Positions 1-5,646 are shown, counted from the stretch's first letter. The stretch is DNA of 5,917 bases from Propionibacteriaceae bacterium (GCA_020438595.1 JAGQUI010000189.1:1-5917), one strand, 5' to 3'. The notes: generated by a model not told the origin, from the letters alone. A program made the numbers and translations.

Positions 1-149
1 ACCACCCGCACGGCGGTGGCGAGGGCAAGACCTCCGGCGGCCGGCACCCGGTCACCCCGTGGGGCAAGCCCGAGGGCCGCACCCGGGACAAGAACAAGGC
101 GAGCTCTCGCCTGATCGTCCGTCGCCGGAAGTCCGGCAAGAAGCGCTGA
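1..149 (+). CDS. rplB: 50S ribosomal protein L2, 3' end (partial)
   Basis: C-terminal 48 residues of L2, the 23S rRNA-binding protein next to the peptidyl transferase centre and needed for subunit joining. The first complete codon is at 3 and the TGA stop is at 147-149; the gene begins upstream of the window. The visible residues start [16 protein letters not shown] and continue with [11 protein letters not shown]. They match the conserved L2 C-terminal segment, whose histidine- and glycine-rich loop includes the histidine that corresponds to E. coli His229. The end is very basic (RRRKSGKKR), as is usual for the protein's rRNA-embedded tail. It is followed 21 nt later by rpsS, the standard S10-operon order. 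The identification is firm; nothing can be said about the missing N-terminal part. Confidence 0.97.
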   Translation, partial: HPHGGGEGKTSGGRHPVTPWGKPEGRTRDKNKASSRLIVRRRKSGKKR

Positions 150-156
150 TTGGACA

Positions 157-163
157 GGTGAGG
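157..163 (+). promoter_or_regulatory. Shine-Dalgarno for rpsS
   Basis: GGTGAGG lies 7 nt before the ATG at 171, in the 21-nt rplB-rpsS gap. It is a good match to the anti-SD and supports the chosen start of S19. Confidence 0.75.
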
Positions 164-170
164 TAAACAG

Positions 171-452
171 ATGCCACGCAGCCTGAAGAAGGGCCCCTTC
201 GTCGACGACCACCTGGTCAAGAAGGTCGACGTGCAGAACGAGAAGGGCACCAAGCAGGTCATCAAGACCTGGTCGCGGCGCTCCATGATCACCCCGGACA
301 TGATCGGGCACACGATCGCGGTGCACGACGGCCGCAAGCACGTGCCGGTGTTCGTGACCGAGTCGATGATCGGCCACAAGCTGGGCGAGTTCGCCCCGAC
401 GCGCACCTACCGCGGGCACGTCAAGGACGACAAGAAGTCGCGCCGCCGCTGA
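171..452 (+). CDS. rpsS: 30S ribosomal protein S19
   Basis: S19 sits in the head of the 30S subunit, binds 16S rRNA with S13 and lies near the A-site tRNA and the bridge to the 50S. The product is 93 residues, the normal family length. It opens with the typical [14 protein letters not shown] stretch. The family signature runs from D53 to T77 (DGRKHVPVF, then [10 protein letters not shown]), followed by the arginine- and lysine-rich end usual for S19. The start is supported by GGTGAGG 7 nt upstream. The gene lies 21 nt after rplB and 28 nt before rplV. Nothing is unusual, and no alternative identity is plausible. Confidence 0.98.
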   Translation: MPRSLKKGPFVDDHLVKKVDVQNEKGTKQVIKTWSRRSMITPDMIGHTIAVHDGRKHVPVFVTESMIGHKLGEFAPTRTYRGHVKDDKKSRRR

Positions 453-480
453 GGCAGCGAGAAGAGGAACTGATCAACAG

Positions 481-879
481 ATGAGCAACAAAGAGCGACC
501 CACCCGTCGCGCCGCCCTGCTCGGCGATCGTCCCGGCTCGTACGCCATCGCGCGTCACGTCCGGATGAGCCCGATGAAGGTGCGTCGTGTCGTCGACCTG
601 GTCCGCGGCATGCCCGTCACCGACGCGCTGAACGTGCTGAAGTTCGCGCCGCAGGCGGCGTCCGAGCCGGTGTACAAGGTCGTGGCCAGCGCCACCGCCA
701 ACGCGGAGAGCAGCGAGGGCCTGCGCGCCGAGGAGCTGTACGTCTCCCAGGCGTTCGTCGACGAGGGCATGACCCTGCGTCGGATCCGGCCCCGCGCGAA
801 GGGTTCGGCCAGCCGGATCCTGAAGCGGGCCAGCCACATCACCGTCGTCGTCGAACCCAAGTCCGAGATGGGAGCCTGA
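481..879 (+). CDS. rplV: 50S ribosomal protein L22
   Basis: L22 binds 23S rRNA early in 50S assembly, and its long beta hairpin lines the peptide exit tunnel, where macrolide-resistance changes occur in other bacteria. The product is 132 residues against about 110 in E. coli, the excess being mainly an N-terminal arm of about 20 residues ([20 protein letters not shown]) before the core [20 protein letters not shown]. The hairpin and family signature are intact: R100, R105-A-K-G108 and H119-I-T-V. No obvious tip deletion or duplication of the macrolide-resistance kind is visible. GAGGA at 464-468, 12 nt upstream, is a rather distant Shine-Dalgarno, so the exact start is slightly less certain than the identity. 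No good internal ATG start precedes the conserved core. rpsC follows after 2 nt. Confidence 0.97.
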   Translation: MSNKERPTRRAALLGDRPGSYAIARHVRMSPMKVRRVVDLVRGMPVTDALNVLKFAPQAASEPVYKVVASATANAESSEGLRAEELYVSQAFVDEGMTLRRIRPRAKGSASRILKRASHITVVVEPKSEMGA

Positions 880-881
880 GC

Positions 882-1700
882 ATGGGCCAGAAGATCAACC
901 CCCATGGCTTCCGCCTCGGGATCACCACCGACCACAAGACCCGCTGGTACGCCGACAAGGGCTACTCCGACCTGGTCGCGGAGGACGTGAAGATCCGCCG
1001 CTTCCTGGCCAAGAACCTCGAGCGGGCCGGCATCTCCAGCGTGGAGATCGAGCGCCGCAGCGAGCGGGTCACGATCTTCCTCTACGCCGCGCGTCCGGGC
1101 ATCGTGATCGGCCGCAACGGCGCCGAGGCGGAGCGCGTCCGCGCCGAGCTGGAGAAGCTCACCGGCAAGCAGGTGCAGCTGAACATCCTCGAGGTGAAGA
1201 ACCCCGAGACGGATGCGCAGCTGGTCGCCCAGGGCATCGCCGAGCAGCTGGGCGCCCGGGTGGCGTTCCGCCGCGCGATGCGCAAGGCGCAGCAGAGCGC
1301 GATGCGCGCGGGTGCCCTCGGCATCCGGATCCAGTGCTCCGGTCGTCTGGGCGGCGCCGAGATGAGCCGTTCGGAGTTCTACCGCGAGGGTCGCGTGCCG
1401 CTGCACACCCTGCGGGCGGACATCGACTACGGCTTCTACGAGGCCCGCACGACCTTCGGCCGGATCGGCGTGAAGGTGTGGATCTACAAGGGCGACGTGT
1501 CCGGCAACCGCGCCGAGCGGGCCGCGCAGAAGGCTGCGCGCCAGGCGGCGTCCGGAGGTCGGGGTCGTCCCGCCCGTGGCCCGCGCCGCGACGGTGGCGG
1601 CCGTGGCGACCGTCCCGAGCGTGGCGGACGCCGTCGCGCCGATTCCGTTGCCGAGGGCGCAGCTGCGCCCGAGGCCGTCGAGACCAACGCAGGAGCCTGA
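882..1700 (+). CDS. rpsC: 30S ribosomal protein S3, with extended C-terminal tail
   Basis: S3 lies at the mRNA entry channel of the 30S subunit, where with S4 and S5 it unwinds mRNA structure. The 272-residue product starts [14 protein letters not shown], then has a type-2 KH domain with the GxxG loop at 77-80 (GRNG, within [10 protein letters not shown]). The basic segment FRRAMRK is at 129-135, in the region linked to helicase activity in E. coli. The C-terminal domain contains [18 protein letters not shown] at 153-170 and [11 protein letters not shown] at 173-183. E. coli S3 has 233 residues. From about residue 213 this one carries a low-complexity tail rich in G, R and A ([19 protein letters not shown]), ending in an acidic, alanine-rich stretch. 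Such tails are common in actinobacterial S3. GGGAG at 870-874, inside the end of rplV, is the Shine-Dalgarno, 7 nt from the ATG. Confidence 0.98.
   Translation: MGQKINPHGFRLGITTDHKTRWYADKGYSDLVAEDVKIRRFLAKNLERAGISSVEIERRSERVTIFLYAARPGIVIGRNGAEAERVRAELEKLTGKQVQLNILEVKNPETDAQLVAQGIAEQLGARVAFRRAMRKAQQSAMRAGALGIRIQCSGRLGGAEMSRSEFYREGRVPLHTLRADIDYGFYEARTTFGRIGVKVWIYKGDVSGNRAERAAQKAARQAASGGRGRPARGPRRDGGGRGDRPERGGRRRADSVAEGAAAPEAVETNAGA
1691..1695 (+). promoter_or_regulatory. Shine-Dalgarno that fixes the rplP start
   Basis: AGGAG lies at the very end of rpsC, 7 nt before the ATG at 1703. The rplP reading frame stays open far upstream (to about 1334) because of GC-rich codons in rpsC. This site and the family N-terminus ([14 protein letters not shown]) show that translation begins at 1703. 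Confidence 0.8.
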
Positions 1701-1702
1701 CC

Positions 1703-2122
1703 ATGCTGATTCCCCGTCGTGTCAAGCACCGCAAGCAGCACCACCCGAAGCGGACCGGAATGGCCAAGGGTGGCACCAAGCTCGCCTTCGGCGACTACGG
1801 CATCCAGGCCCTGGAGTCCTCGTACCTGACCAACCGTCAGATCGAGAGCGCCCGTATCGCCATGACCCGTCACATCAAGCGTGGCGGCAAGGTGTGGATC
1901 AACGTCTACCCCGACCGTCCGATGACGAAGCACCCCGCGGAGTCCCGGATGGGTTCCGGCAAGGGTTCCCCCGAGTGGTGGATCGCCAACATCAAGCCGG
2001 GCCGGGTGCTGTTCGAGCTGTCCGGCGTGGACGAGCCCGTGGCCCGCGAGGCCATGCGCCTGGCCATCCACAAGCTCCCGTTCAAGGCTCGCTTCATCAA
2101 GCGGGAAGTAGGTGACATCTGA
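1703..2122 (+). CDS. rplP: 50S ribosomal protein L16
   Basis: L16 organises the A-site region of the 50S subunit and contacts aminoacyl-tRNA. From the ATG at 1703 the product has 139 residues, close to the usual 136-140. It begins [19 protein letters not shown], the canonical L16 N-terminus. The family signature RMGSGKG is at 82-88, followed by [20 protein letters not shown]82 corresponds to the arginine (E. coli R81) hydroxylated by a ribosomal oxygenase in some bacteria; whether it is modified here cannot be seen. A longer reading in the same frame back to about 1334 would overlap rpsC by over 360 nt and is not credible. The start follows rpsC by 2 nt, and the stop shares TGATG with rpmC, implying coupled translation. 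Confidence 0.98.
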   Translation: MLIPRRVKHRKQHHPKRTGMAKGGTKLAFGDYGIQALESSYLTNRQIESARIAMTRHIKRGGKVWINVYPDRPMTKHPAESRMGSGKGSPEWWIANIKPGRVLFELSGVDEPVAREAMRLAIHKLPFKARFIKREVGDI

Positions 2123-2352
2123 TGGCGAACACTGTGACGGCCAACGAGCTGCGCGGGCTGTCCCGCGAGGAGCTCAACGCCAAGGTGGTCGAGCTGAAGG
2201 AGGAGCTGTTCGGGCTCCGCTTCGCCGCTGCCACCGGCCAGCTCGAGTCGCACGGACGGCTGCGCGAGGCCCGCAAGGACATCGCCCGCATCTACACCGT
2301 GCTGCAGGAGCGCAACCTCGGCATCGTGCCCGACCCGGATGAGGACAACTGA
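2122..2352 (+). CDS. rpmC: 50S ribosomal protein L29
   Basis: L29 is a small helical protein at the exit of the peptide tunnel, near the docking site for trigger factor and the signal recognition particle. The product has 76 residues, somewhat longer than the 63 of E. coli because of a few N-terminal residues and an acidic tail (DPDEDN). Two helices are evident: about 13-35 ([17 protein letters not shown]) and 45-66, the second carrying the signature [11 protein letters not shown]. The ATG overlaps the rplP stop by one base (TGATG). AGGTGA at 2110-2115 provides the Shine-Dalgarno, 6 nt upstream. rpsQ follows after 2 nt. A second reading frame over the same bases gives an arginine-rich protein with no family resemblance and is a shadow. 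Confidence 0.97.
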   Translation: MANTVTANELRGLSREELNAKVVELKEELFGLRFAAATGQLESHGRLREARKDIARIYTVLQERNLGIVPDPDEDN

Positions 2353-2354
2353 GA

Positions 2355-2624
2355 ATGAGCGATAACGAGAGCAGCCGCGCGGCGCGCAAGGTCCGCGAGG
2401 GCGTCGTCGTGTCCGACAAGATGGACAAGACCGTGGTCGTGGCCGTCGAGCAGCGGGTCAAGCACCCGCTGTACGGCAAGGTCATGACGAAGTCCGAGCG
2501 CCTGAAGGCGCACGACGAGGCCAACGAGGCCGGCGTCGGTGACCGCGTTCGGGTGATGGAGACCCGGCCGACCTCCGCGACCAAGCGGTGGCGTCTGGTC
2601 GAGGTCCTCGAGAAGGCCAAGTGA
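2355..2624 (+). CDS. rpsQ: 30S ribosomal protein S17
   Basis: S17 is a primary 16S rRNA-binding protein of OB-fold type that helps assemble the 5' domain of the 30S subunit. The 89-residue product has an N-terminal arm of about 12 residues before the core [17 protein letters not shown], then KHPLYGKVM at 36-44 and the signature region [11 protein letters not shown] at 62-72. The next residue is T73 where the family usually has L, I or V before the serine: a mild variation in an otherwise normal end ([16 protein letters not shown]). GAGGA at 2341-2345, inside the end of rpmC, is the likely Shine-Dalgarno, 9 nt before the ATG. This is conventionally the last gene of the S10 operon. Confidence 0.97.
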   Translation: MSDNESSRAARKVREGVVVSDKMDKTVVVAVEQRVKHPLYGKVMTKSERLKAHDEANEAGVGDRVRVMETRPTSATKRWRLVEVLEKAK

Positions 2625-2626
2625 CC

Positions 2627-2633
2627 AGGGGAG
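2627..2633 (+). promoter_or_regulatory. Shine-Dalgarno for rplN
   Basis: AGGGGAG fills much of the 16-nt gap between rpsQ and rplN, 7 nt before the ATG at 2641. An ATG-TAG pair (2635-2640) lies directly before the start codon. That first ATG is only 1 nt from the Shine-Dalgarno, so the ATG at 2641 is the functional start. Confidence 0.8.
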
Positions 2634-2640
2634 TATGTAG

Positions 2641-3009
2641 ATGATCCAGCAGGAGACGCGACTGAAGGTCGCCGACAACACCGGTGCGAAGGAACTCCTC
2701 TGCATCCGCGTGCTGGGTGGCTCCAAGCGTCGCTACGCCGGTCTCGGCGACAAGATCGTCGCGACGGTCAAGGACGCCATCCCCGGTGGCAACGTGAAGA
2801 AGGGCGAGGTCGTGCGAGCGGTCATCGTCCGCACGGTGAAGGAGACCCGTCGTCCCGACGGCTCCTACATCAAGTTCGACGAGAACGCCGCCGTGATCCT
2901 GAAGGGCGACGGGGAGCCTCGCGGCACCCGCATCTTCGGTCCGGTCGGCCGTGAGCTGCGCGAGAAGAAGTACATGCGGATCATCTCGCTCGCGCCGGAG
3001 GTGTTGTGA
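2641..3009 (+). CDS. rplN: 50S ribosomal protein L14
   Basis: L14 binds 23S rRNA at the subunit interface, contacts 16S rRNA in an intersubunit bridge and is the docking site for the silencing factor RsfS. The 122-residue length is exactly that of the family. The start [19 protein letters not shown] is canonical, and the family signature is complete: A60-VIV, D73-G74, F79, N82 and V85-I86. The end ([23 protein letters not shown]) is typical. It is the first gene of the spc part of the cluster. The 16 nt before it hold a strong Shine-Dalgarno but no recognisable promoter. rplX follows after 3 nt. Confidence 0.99.
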   Translation: MIQQETRLKVADNTGAKELLCIRVLGGSKRRYAGLGDKIVATVKDAIPGGNVKKGEVVRAVIVRTVKETRRPDGSYIKFDENAAVILKGDGEPRGTRIFGPVGRELREKKYMRIISLAPEVL

Positions 3010-3012
3010 GGC

Positions 3013-3390
3013 ATGGCGAATTCGCTGCATGTGAAGAAGGGTGACCGCGTCAAGGTCATCGCAGGCAAGGACAAGGGCCGGATCGGGGAGATCATCTCGG
3101 TCGACCCGCAGGCCGGCCGCGTGCTCGTCCAGGGCGTGAACCTGGTCAAGAAGCACGTCAAGGAGACGCAGAACAACCAGACCCGGCAGAACAACGCCGC
3201 CGGGATCATCACCACCGAGGCCCCGATCGACGTGTCCAACGTCCAGCTCGTGGTCAAGGTGGACGGCAAGGACGTGGTGACCCGCGTCGGCTACGAACGC
3301 CAGGAGGTGACCAAGCGTCGCGCCGACGGTACCGAGTACACCGCCGAGCGTAGCGTGCGGATCGCCCGCAAGACCGGGAAGGAAATCTGA
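3013..3390 (+). CDS. rplX: 50S ribosomal protein L24, with C-terminal insertion
   Basis: L24 starts 50S assembly by binding the 5' domain of 23S rRNA. In the mature subunit it lies near the tunnel exit. The 125-residue product begins with a KOW motif at about 7-34 ([20 protein letters not shown]), followed by [14 protein letters not shown] and the conserved [11 protein letters not shown] at 70-80. E. coli L24 has 104 residues. Here the segment after TRVGY (about 95-113, [19 protein letters not shown]) is longer than in the standard family before the normal ending [18 protein letters not shown] at 2997-3003, in the end of rplN, is a strong Shine-Dalgarno 9 nt from the start. The stop shares TGATG with rplE. 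Confidence 0.97.
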   Translation: MANSLHVKKGDRVKVIAGKDKGRIGEIISVDPQAGRVLVQGVNLVKKHVKETQNNQTRQNNAAGIITTEAPIDVSNVQLVVKVDGKDVVTRVGYERQEVTKRRADGTEYTAERSVRIARKTGKEI

Positions 3391-4022
3391 TGGCCGCCAC
3401 TGCGACCGCCACGAAGAGCCTGCCGCGGCTGAAGGAGAAGTACCGCTCCGAGATCGCGCCGGCGCTGCATTCGGAGTTCGGCTACGACAACGTCATGCAG
3501 ATCCCCGGTCTGGTCAAGATCGTGGTGAACATGGGTGTCGGCGAGGCGGCCCGGGACTCGAAGGTGATCGACGCCGCCGTGCGCGACCTCACCGCGATCA
3601 CCGGCCAGAAGCCGACCATCACCAAGGCCCGCAAGTCGATCGCGCAGTTCAAGCTGCGCGAGGGCATGCCGATCGGCTGCCACGTGACCCTGCGCGGCGA
3701 CCGGATGTGGGAGTTCGCCGACCGGCTGCTCACCCTGGCGCTGCCCCGGATCCGCGACTTCCGTGGCCTGTCCGGCCGGCAGTTCGACGGCCAGGGCAAC
3801 TACACCTTCGGTCTCACCGAGCAGGTCATGTTCCACGAGATCGACCAGGACAGGATCGACAAGCTGCGCGGCATGGACATCACGTTCGTGACGACGGCCA
3901 CCAACGACGACGAGGGGCGTGCGCTGCTGAAGGCGCTCGGCTTCCCGTTCAAGGCCCCGGCCGACGAGGTCGCGAAGGTCGTCCGCAAGCGTCCCGCCTT
4001 CATCGGCAAGAAGAAGAAGTGA
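3390..4022 (+). CDS. rplE: 50S ribosomal protein L5
   Basis: L5 binds 5S rRNA in the central protuberance and contacts S13 in bridge B1b and the P-site tRNA. The product has 210 residues, against about 179 in E. coli. The extra length is a threonine/alanine N-terminal arm ([10 protein letters not shown]) and a C-terminal tail from about 189 ([18 protein letters not shown], then four lysines). The core is intact: [20 protein letters not shown], the signature from [11 protein letters not shown] to [14 protein letters not shown] at about 70-96, and [20 protein letters not shown]. The ATG overlaps the rplX stop by one base, with AAGGA at 3379-3383 as Shine-Dalgarno, 6 nt upstream. rpsN follows 8 nt later. 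In E. coli the rplX-rplE junction is the target of S8 repression of the spc operon. I see no clear copy of that structure here. Confidence 0.98.
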   Translation: MAATATATKSLPRLKEKYRSEIAPALHSEFGYDNVMQIPGLVKIVVNMGVGEAARDSKVIDAAVRDLTAITGQKPTITKARKSIAQFKLREGMPIGCHVTLRGDRMWEFADRLLTLALPRIRDFRGLSGRQFDGQGNYTFGLTEQVMFHEIDQDRIDKLRGMDITFVTTATNDDEGRALLKALGFPFKAPADEVAKVVRKRPAFIGKKKK

Positions 4023-4030
4023 GCTGAACC

Positions 4031-4216
4031 ATGGCCAAGACCGCTCTGAAGGTGAAGCAGGCCCGCAAGCCGAAGTTCGCCGTCCGCGCCTACACCCGCT
4101 GCAACCGCTGCGGCCGGCCCAAGGCCGTGTTCCGCAAGTTCGGCCTGTGCCGGATCTGCGTCCGTGAGCTCGCCCACAAGGGTGAACTGCCCGGCGTGAT
4201 CAAGTCCTCCTGGTGA
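4031..4216 (+). CDS. rpsN: 30S ribosomal protein S14, zinc-binding type Z
   Basis: S14 lies in the 30S head near the decoding region and is needed for late assembly. The 61-residue product is the short zinc-ribbon form, not the roughly 100-residue cysteine-free form of E. coli. The two CxxC pairs, C24/C27 (CNRC) and C40/C43 (CRIC), should hold one zinc ion. The ending [10 protein letters not shown] is canonical for this type. Many actinobacteria carry a second, zinc-independent S14 elsewhere, made when zinc is short; none is in this window. The Shine-Dalgarno is weak (AAGTGAG across the rplE stop, about 6 nt upstream), which suggests dependence on rplE translation. Some annotations use the symbol rpsZ or rpsN1. 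Confidence 0.98.
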   Translation: MAKTALKVKQARKPKFAVRAYTRCNRCGRPKAVFRKFGLCRICVRELAHKGELPGVIKSSW

Positions 4217-4300
4217 GCATCACCACCAGACCAACCACGACCCGCTGAAGGTCCGTCCCCTCAGGACGGAAACCGTGGCGAGAAAGAGACACCACACGTC
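4217..4300 (+). promoter_or_regulatory. rpsN-rpsH intergenic region, probable structured mRNA leader
   Basis: This 84-nt stretch is the only sizeable non-coding gap in the window. It begins with a pyrimidine- and A-rich part (CACCACCAGACCAACCACGA), then a strong hairpin (4250-4274), then a purine-rich run (GCGAGAAAGAGA, 4279-4290) about 10-12 nt before the rpsH ATG. No -10/-35 pair and no terminator U-run is visible. CCACG at 4235-4239 can pair with CGTGG at 4274-4278 to close an outer stem around the hairpin. GTGG at 4275-4278 can instead pair with CCAC at 4292-4295, next to the start codon. From memory, other actinobacteria have a similar gap here with a GGAAACC...GGCGAGA core, but I could not align it. 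A role in controlling rpsH and downstream spc genes is an inference. Confidence 0.5.
4250..4274 (+). promoter_or_regulatory. Hairpin upstream of rpsH
   Basis: CCGTCC (4253-4258) pairs perfectly with GGACGG (4264-4269) around a 5-nt CCTCA loop. Below it, GGT (4250-4252) can pair with ACC (4272-4274), leaving AA (4270-4271) as a bulge. The result is a 6+3 bp stem with a two-adenine bulge. There is no T-run after it, so it is not a Rho-independent terminator. The pairing is seen directly; function is unknown. A ribosomal-protein (S8) binding site or a processing site are the main ideas. Confidence 0.55.
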
Positions 4301-4708
4301 ATGACCATGACCGATCCGATCGCGGACATGCTGACCCGGCTGCGGAACGCCAACCAGGCGTACCACGAGTCGACGTCCATGCCGCACAGCAAGATCAAGG
4401 TGGGCATCGCCGAGATCCTGACCAAGCAGGGCTACATCGCCGGCTACGAGGTGCTCGAGCCGGGCGCCGGCGAGGTCGGCAAGACCCTGCAGCTCACCCT
4501 GAAGTACGGCACGAACCGCGAGCGGTCGATCGCCGGGGTGCGCCGGATCTCCAAGCCCGGCCTGCGGGTCTACGCCAAGTCCACCGCGCTGCCGAAGGTT
4601 CTCGGCGGCATGGGGATCGCGATCATTTCCACCTCCCAGGGTCTGTTGACCGACAAGGAGGCCAACTCTCGAAGCGTCGGCGGGGAAGTCCTCGCCTACG
4701 TGTGGTGA
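4301..4708 (+). CDS. rpsH: 30S ribosomal protein S8
   Basis: S8 is a primary 16S rRNA-binding protein (helix 21) essential for assembling the 30S platform. In E. coli it also represses the spc operon by binding its own mRNA. The 135-residue product starts [18 protein letters not shown], the common actinobacterial form. An ATG at 4307 would give the shorter MTDPIADM start used in other bacteria. The C-terminal signature region [14 protein letters not shown] at 108-121 is followed by GGEVLAYVW, the normal end. The residue after that signature is N122, where the family usually has a basic residue. No strong Shine-Dalgarno is present; the purine run at 4281-4288 is 12 nt away. This, with the structured 84-nt leader, makes it the most likely point of regulated initiation in the window. 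Confidence 0.97.
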   Translation: MTMTDPIADMLTRLRNANQAYHESTSMPHSKIKVGIAEILTKQGYIAGYEVLEPGAGEVGKTLQLTLKYGTNRERSIAGVRRISKPGLRVYAKSTALPKVLGGMGIAIISTSQGLLTDKEANSRSVGGEVLAYVW

Positions 4709-4712
4709 GGAT

Positions 4713-4718
4713 GAGGAG
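4713..4718 (+). promoter_or_regulatory. Shine-Dalgarno for rplF
   Basis: GAGGAG in the 18-nt rpsH-rplF gap, 8 nt before the ATG at 4727. It is strong, unlike the poor site before rpsH. Confidence 0.75.
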
Positions 4719-4726
4719 CTGAACTG

Positions 4727-5269
4727 ATGTCACGCATTGGCAGACTTCCGATCGCCATCCCGGCCGGGGTGGACGTCACCCTCGACGGCCAGATGGTGTC
4801 GGTGAAGGGCCCGAAGGGGTCGCTGCAGCACACCGTAAAGGAACCGATCACGATCGCGCGCAACGAGGCCGGTGAGCTGGAGGTGAGCCGTCCCGACGAC
4901 GAGCGGGAGAGCCGCTCGCTGCACGGGCTCACCCGCACCCTGGTGGCCAACATGGTCACCGGCGTCACCGCGGGCTACGAGAAGAAGCTCGAGATCGTGG
5001 GCGTCGGCTACCGGGTGATCTTCAAGAGCCCCGAGCAGCTGGAGTTCAACCTCGGCTTCTCGCACCCGGTGATCGTGAACGCCCCCGACGGCATCACCTT
5101 CTCGGTGGAGAGCAACACCAAGTTCACCGTCTACGGGATCGACAAGCAGGCGGTGGGCGAGGTTGCGGCCAACATCCGCAAGATCCGCAAGCCCGAGCCC
5201 TACAAGGGCAAGGGCGTGCGCTACGCCGGCGAGCGGGTTCGCCGCAAGGTTGGAAAGGCGGGTAAGTGA
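4727..5269 (+). CDS. rplF: 50S ribosomal protein L6
   Basis: L6 lies at the base of the L7/L12 stalk near the sarcin-ricin loop, where elongation factors bind. It is needed for late 50S assembly. The 180-residue length matches the family. It has the expected two repeated domains: the first begins [16 protein letters not shown] and contains VKGPKGSL at 26-33, the second contains [12 protein letters not shown] at 86-97. The C-terminal signature [15 protein letters not shown] is at 155-169, followed by a basic tail ([11 protein letters not shown]). The start is clear from GAGGAG 8 nt upstream and the standard MSRIGRLPI sequence. The stop overlaps the rplR start. Confidence 0.99.
   Translation: MSRIGRLPIAIPAGVDVTLDGQMVSVKGPKGSLQHTVKEPITIARNEAGELEVSRPDDERESRSLHGLTRTLVANMVTGVTAGYEKKLEIVGVGYRVIFKSPEQLEFNLGFSHPVIVNAPDGITFSVESNTKFTVYGIDKQAVGEVAANIRKIRKPEPYKGKGVRYAGERVRRKVGKAGK
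5252..5258 (+). promoter_or_regulatory. Shine-Dalgarno for rplR
   Basis: GGAAAGG near the end of rplF, 10 nt before the ATG at 5269 and 7 nt before the alternative GTG at 5266. The spacing alone slightly favours GTG, while start-codon strength and the TGATG arrangement favour ATG. Only one residue is at stake. Confidence 0.5.
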
Positions 5270-5646
5270 TGGCTATCTCACTCTCGACGCACAAGGGCAT
5301 GGCCGACAAGGCCGCGGCGCGGCTGCGCCGCCAGGCCCGTGGCCGCAAGAAGATCGCCGGTACCCCGGCGCGTCCGCGCCTGGTGGTGTTCCGGTCCAGC
5401 CGGCACATCGCCGCGCAGGTGATCGACGACACCGCCGGGGTGACCCTGGCGTCCGCGTCGTCGCTGGAGCTGCGCGCCAAGTCCGGCGACAAGTCGGAGA
5501 AGGCGAAGGCGGTCGGCAAGCTGGTCGCCGAGCGGGCGAAGAAGGCCGGTGTGGAGAGCGTCGTGTTCGACCGCGCGGGCAACAAGTACCACGGACGGGT
5601 CGCGGCGCTGGCGGACAGCGCCCGCGAGGCCGGTCTCGGATTCTGA
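5269..5646 (+). CDS. rplR: 50S ribosomal protein L18
   Basis: L18 binds 5S rRNA together with L5 and helps dock it into the central protuberance. From the ATG at 5269 the product has 125 residues (E. coli 117). It starts [20 protein letters not shown], continues with the basic [19 protein letters not shown], then the core [16 protein letters not shown] at 39-54. The typical end is [20 protein letters not shown] at 100-119, then EAGLGF. I chose ATG at 5269 because it overlaps the rplF stop as TGATG, as at two other junctions in this cluster. A GTG at 5266 directly before it would add one methionine. The first 18 or so residues differ between lineages and are not diagnostic. rpsE begins 25 nt downstream. 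Confidence 0.96.
   Translation: MAISLSTHKGMADKAAARLRRQARGRKKIAGTPARPRLVVFRSSRHIAAQVIDDTAGVTLASASSLELRAKSGDKSEKAKAVGKLVAERAKKAGVESVVFDRAGNKYHGRVAALADSAREAGLGF

Noticed and set aside
555..1406. Long minus-strand open frame (283 codons) opposite rplV and rpsC
   Set aside because: It lies wholly opposite two certain ribosomal protein genes. Its product is rich in A, L, R, D and H with no recognisable domain, as expected for the antisense of GC-rich codons. Other minus-strand frames in the window are the same.
1334..1702. Upstream extension of the rplP frame inside rpsC
   Set aside because: The frame is open by composition only. The extension is arginine-rich and unlike L16, and the true start at 1703 has a Shine-Dalgarno and the canonical L16 N-terminus.
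1576..2115. Second plus-strand frame across the end of rpsC and rplP
   Set aside because: Out-of-frame shadow of rpsC and rplP with a Pro/Arg-rich sequence and no family match.
2599..2611. Palindrome TCGAGG-T-CCTCGA near the end of rpsQ as an operator or terminator
   Set aside because: It is within the coding sequence for the conserved VEVLEKAK end, the loop would be minimal, and there is no U-run. Likely a chance result of GAG/CTC codons.
2611..2640. spc-operon promoter before rplN
   Set aside because: TATGTA at 2634-2639 looks vaguely like a -10, but it overlaps the ribosome binding region and has no -35 at a suitable distance. The 16-nt gap leaves little room.
4250..4280. Rho-independent terminator after rpsN
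   Set aside because: The hairpin is stable but is followed by AAACCGTGGCG, not a T-run, and the operon clearly continues.
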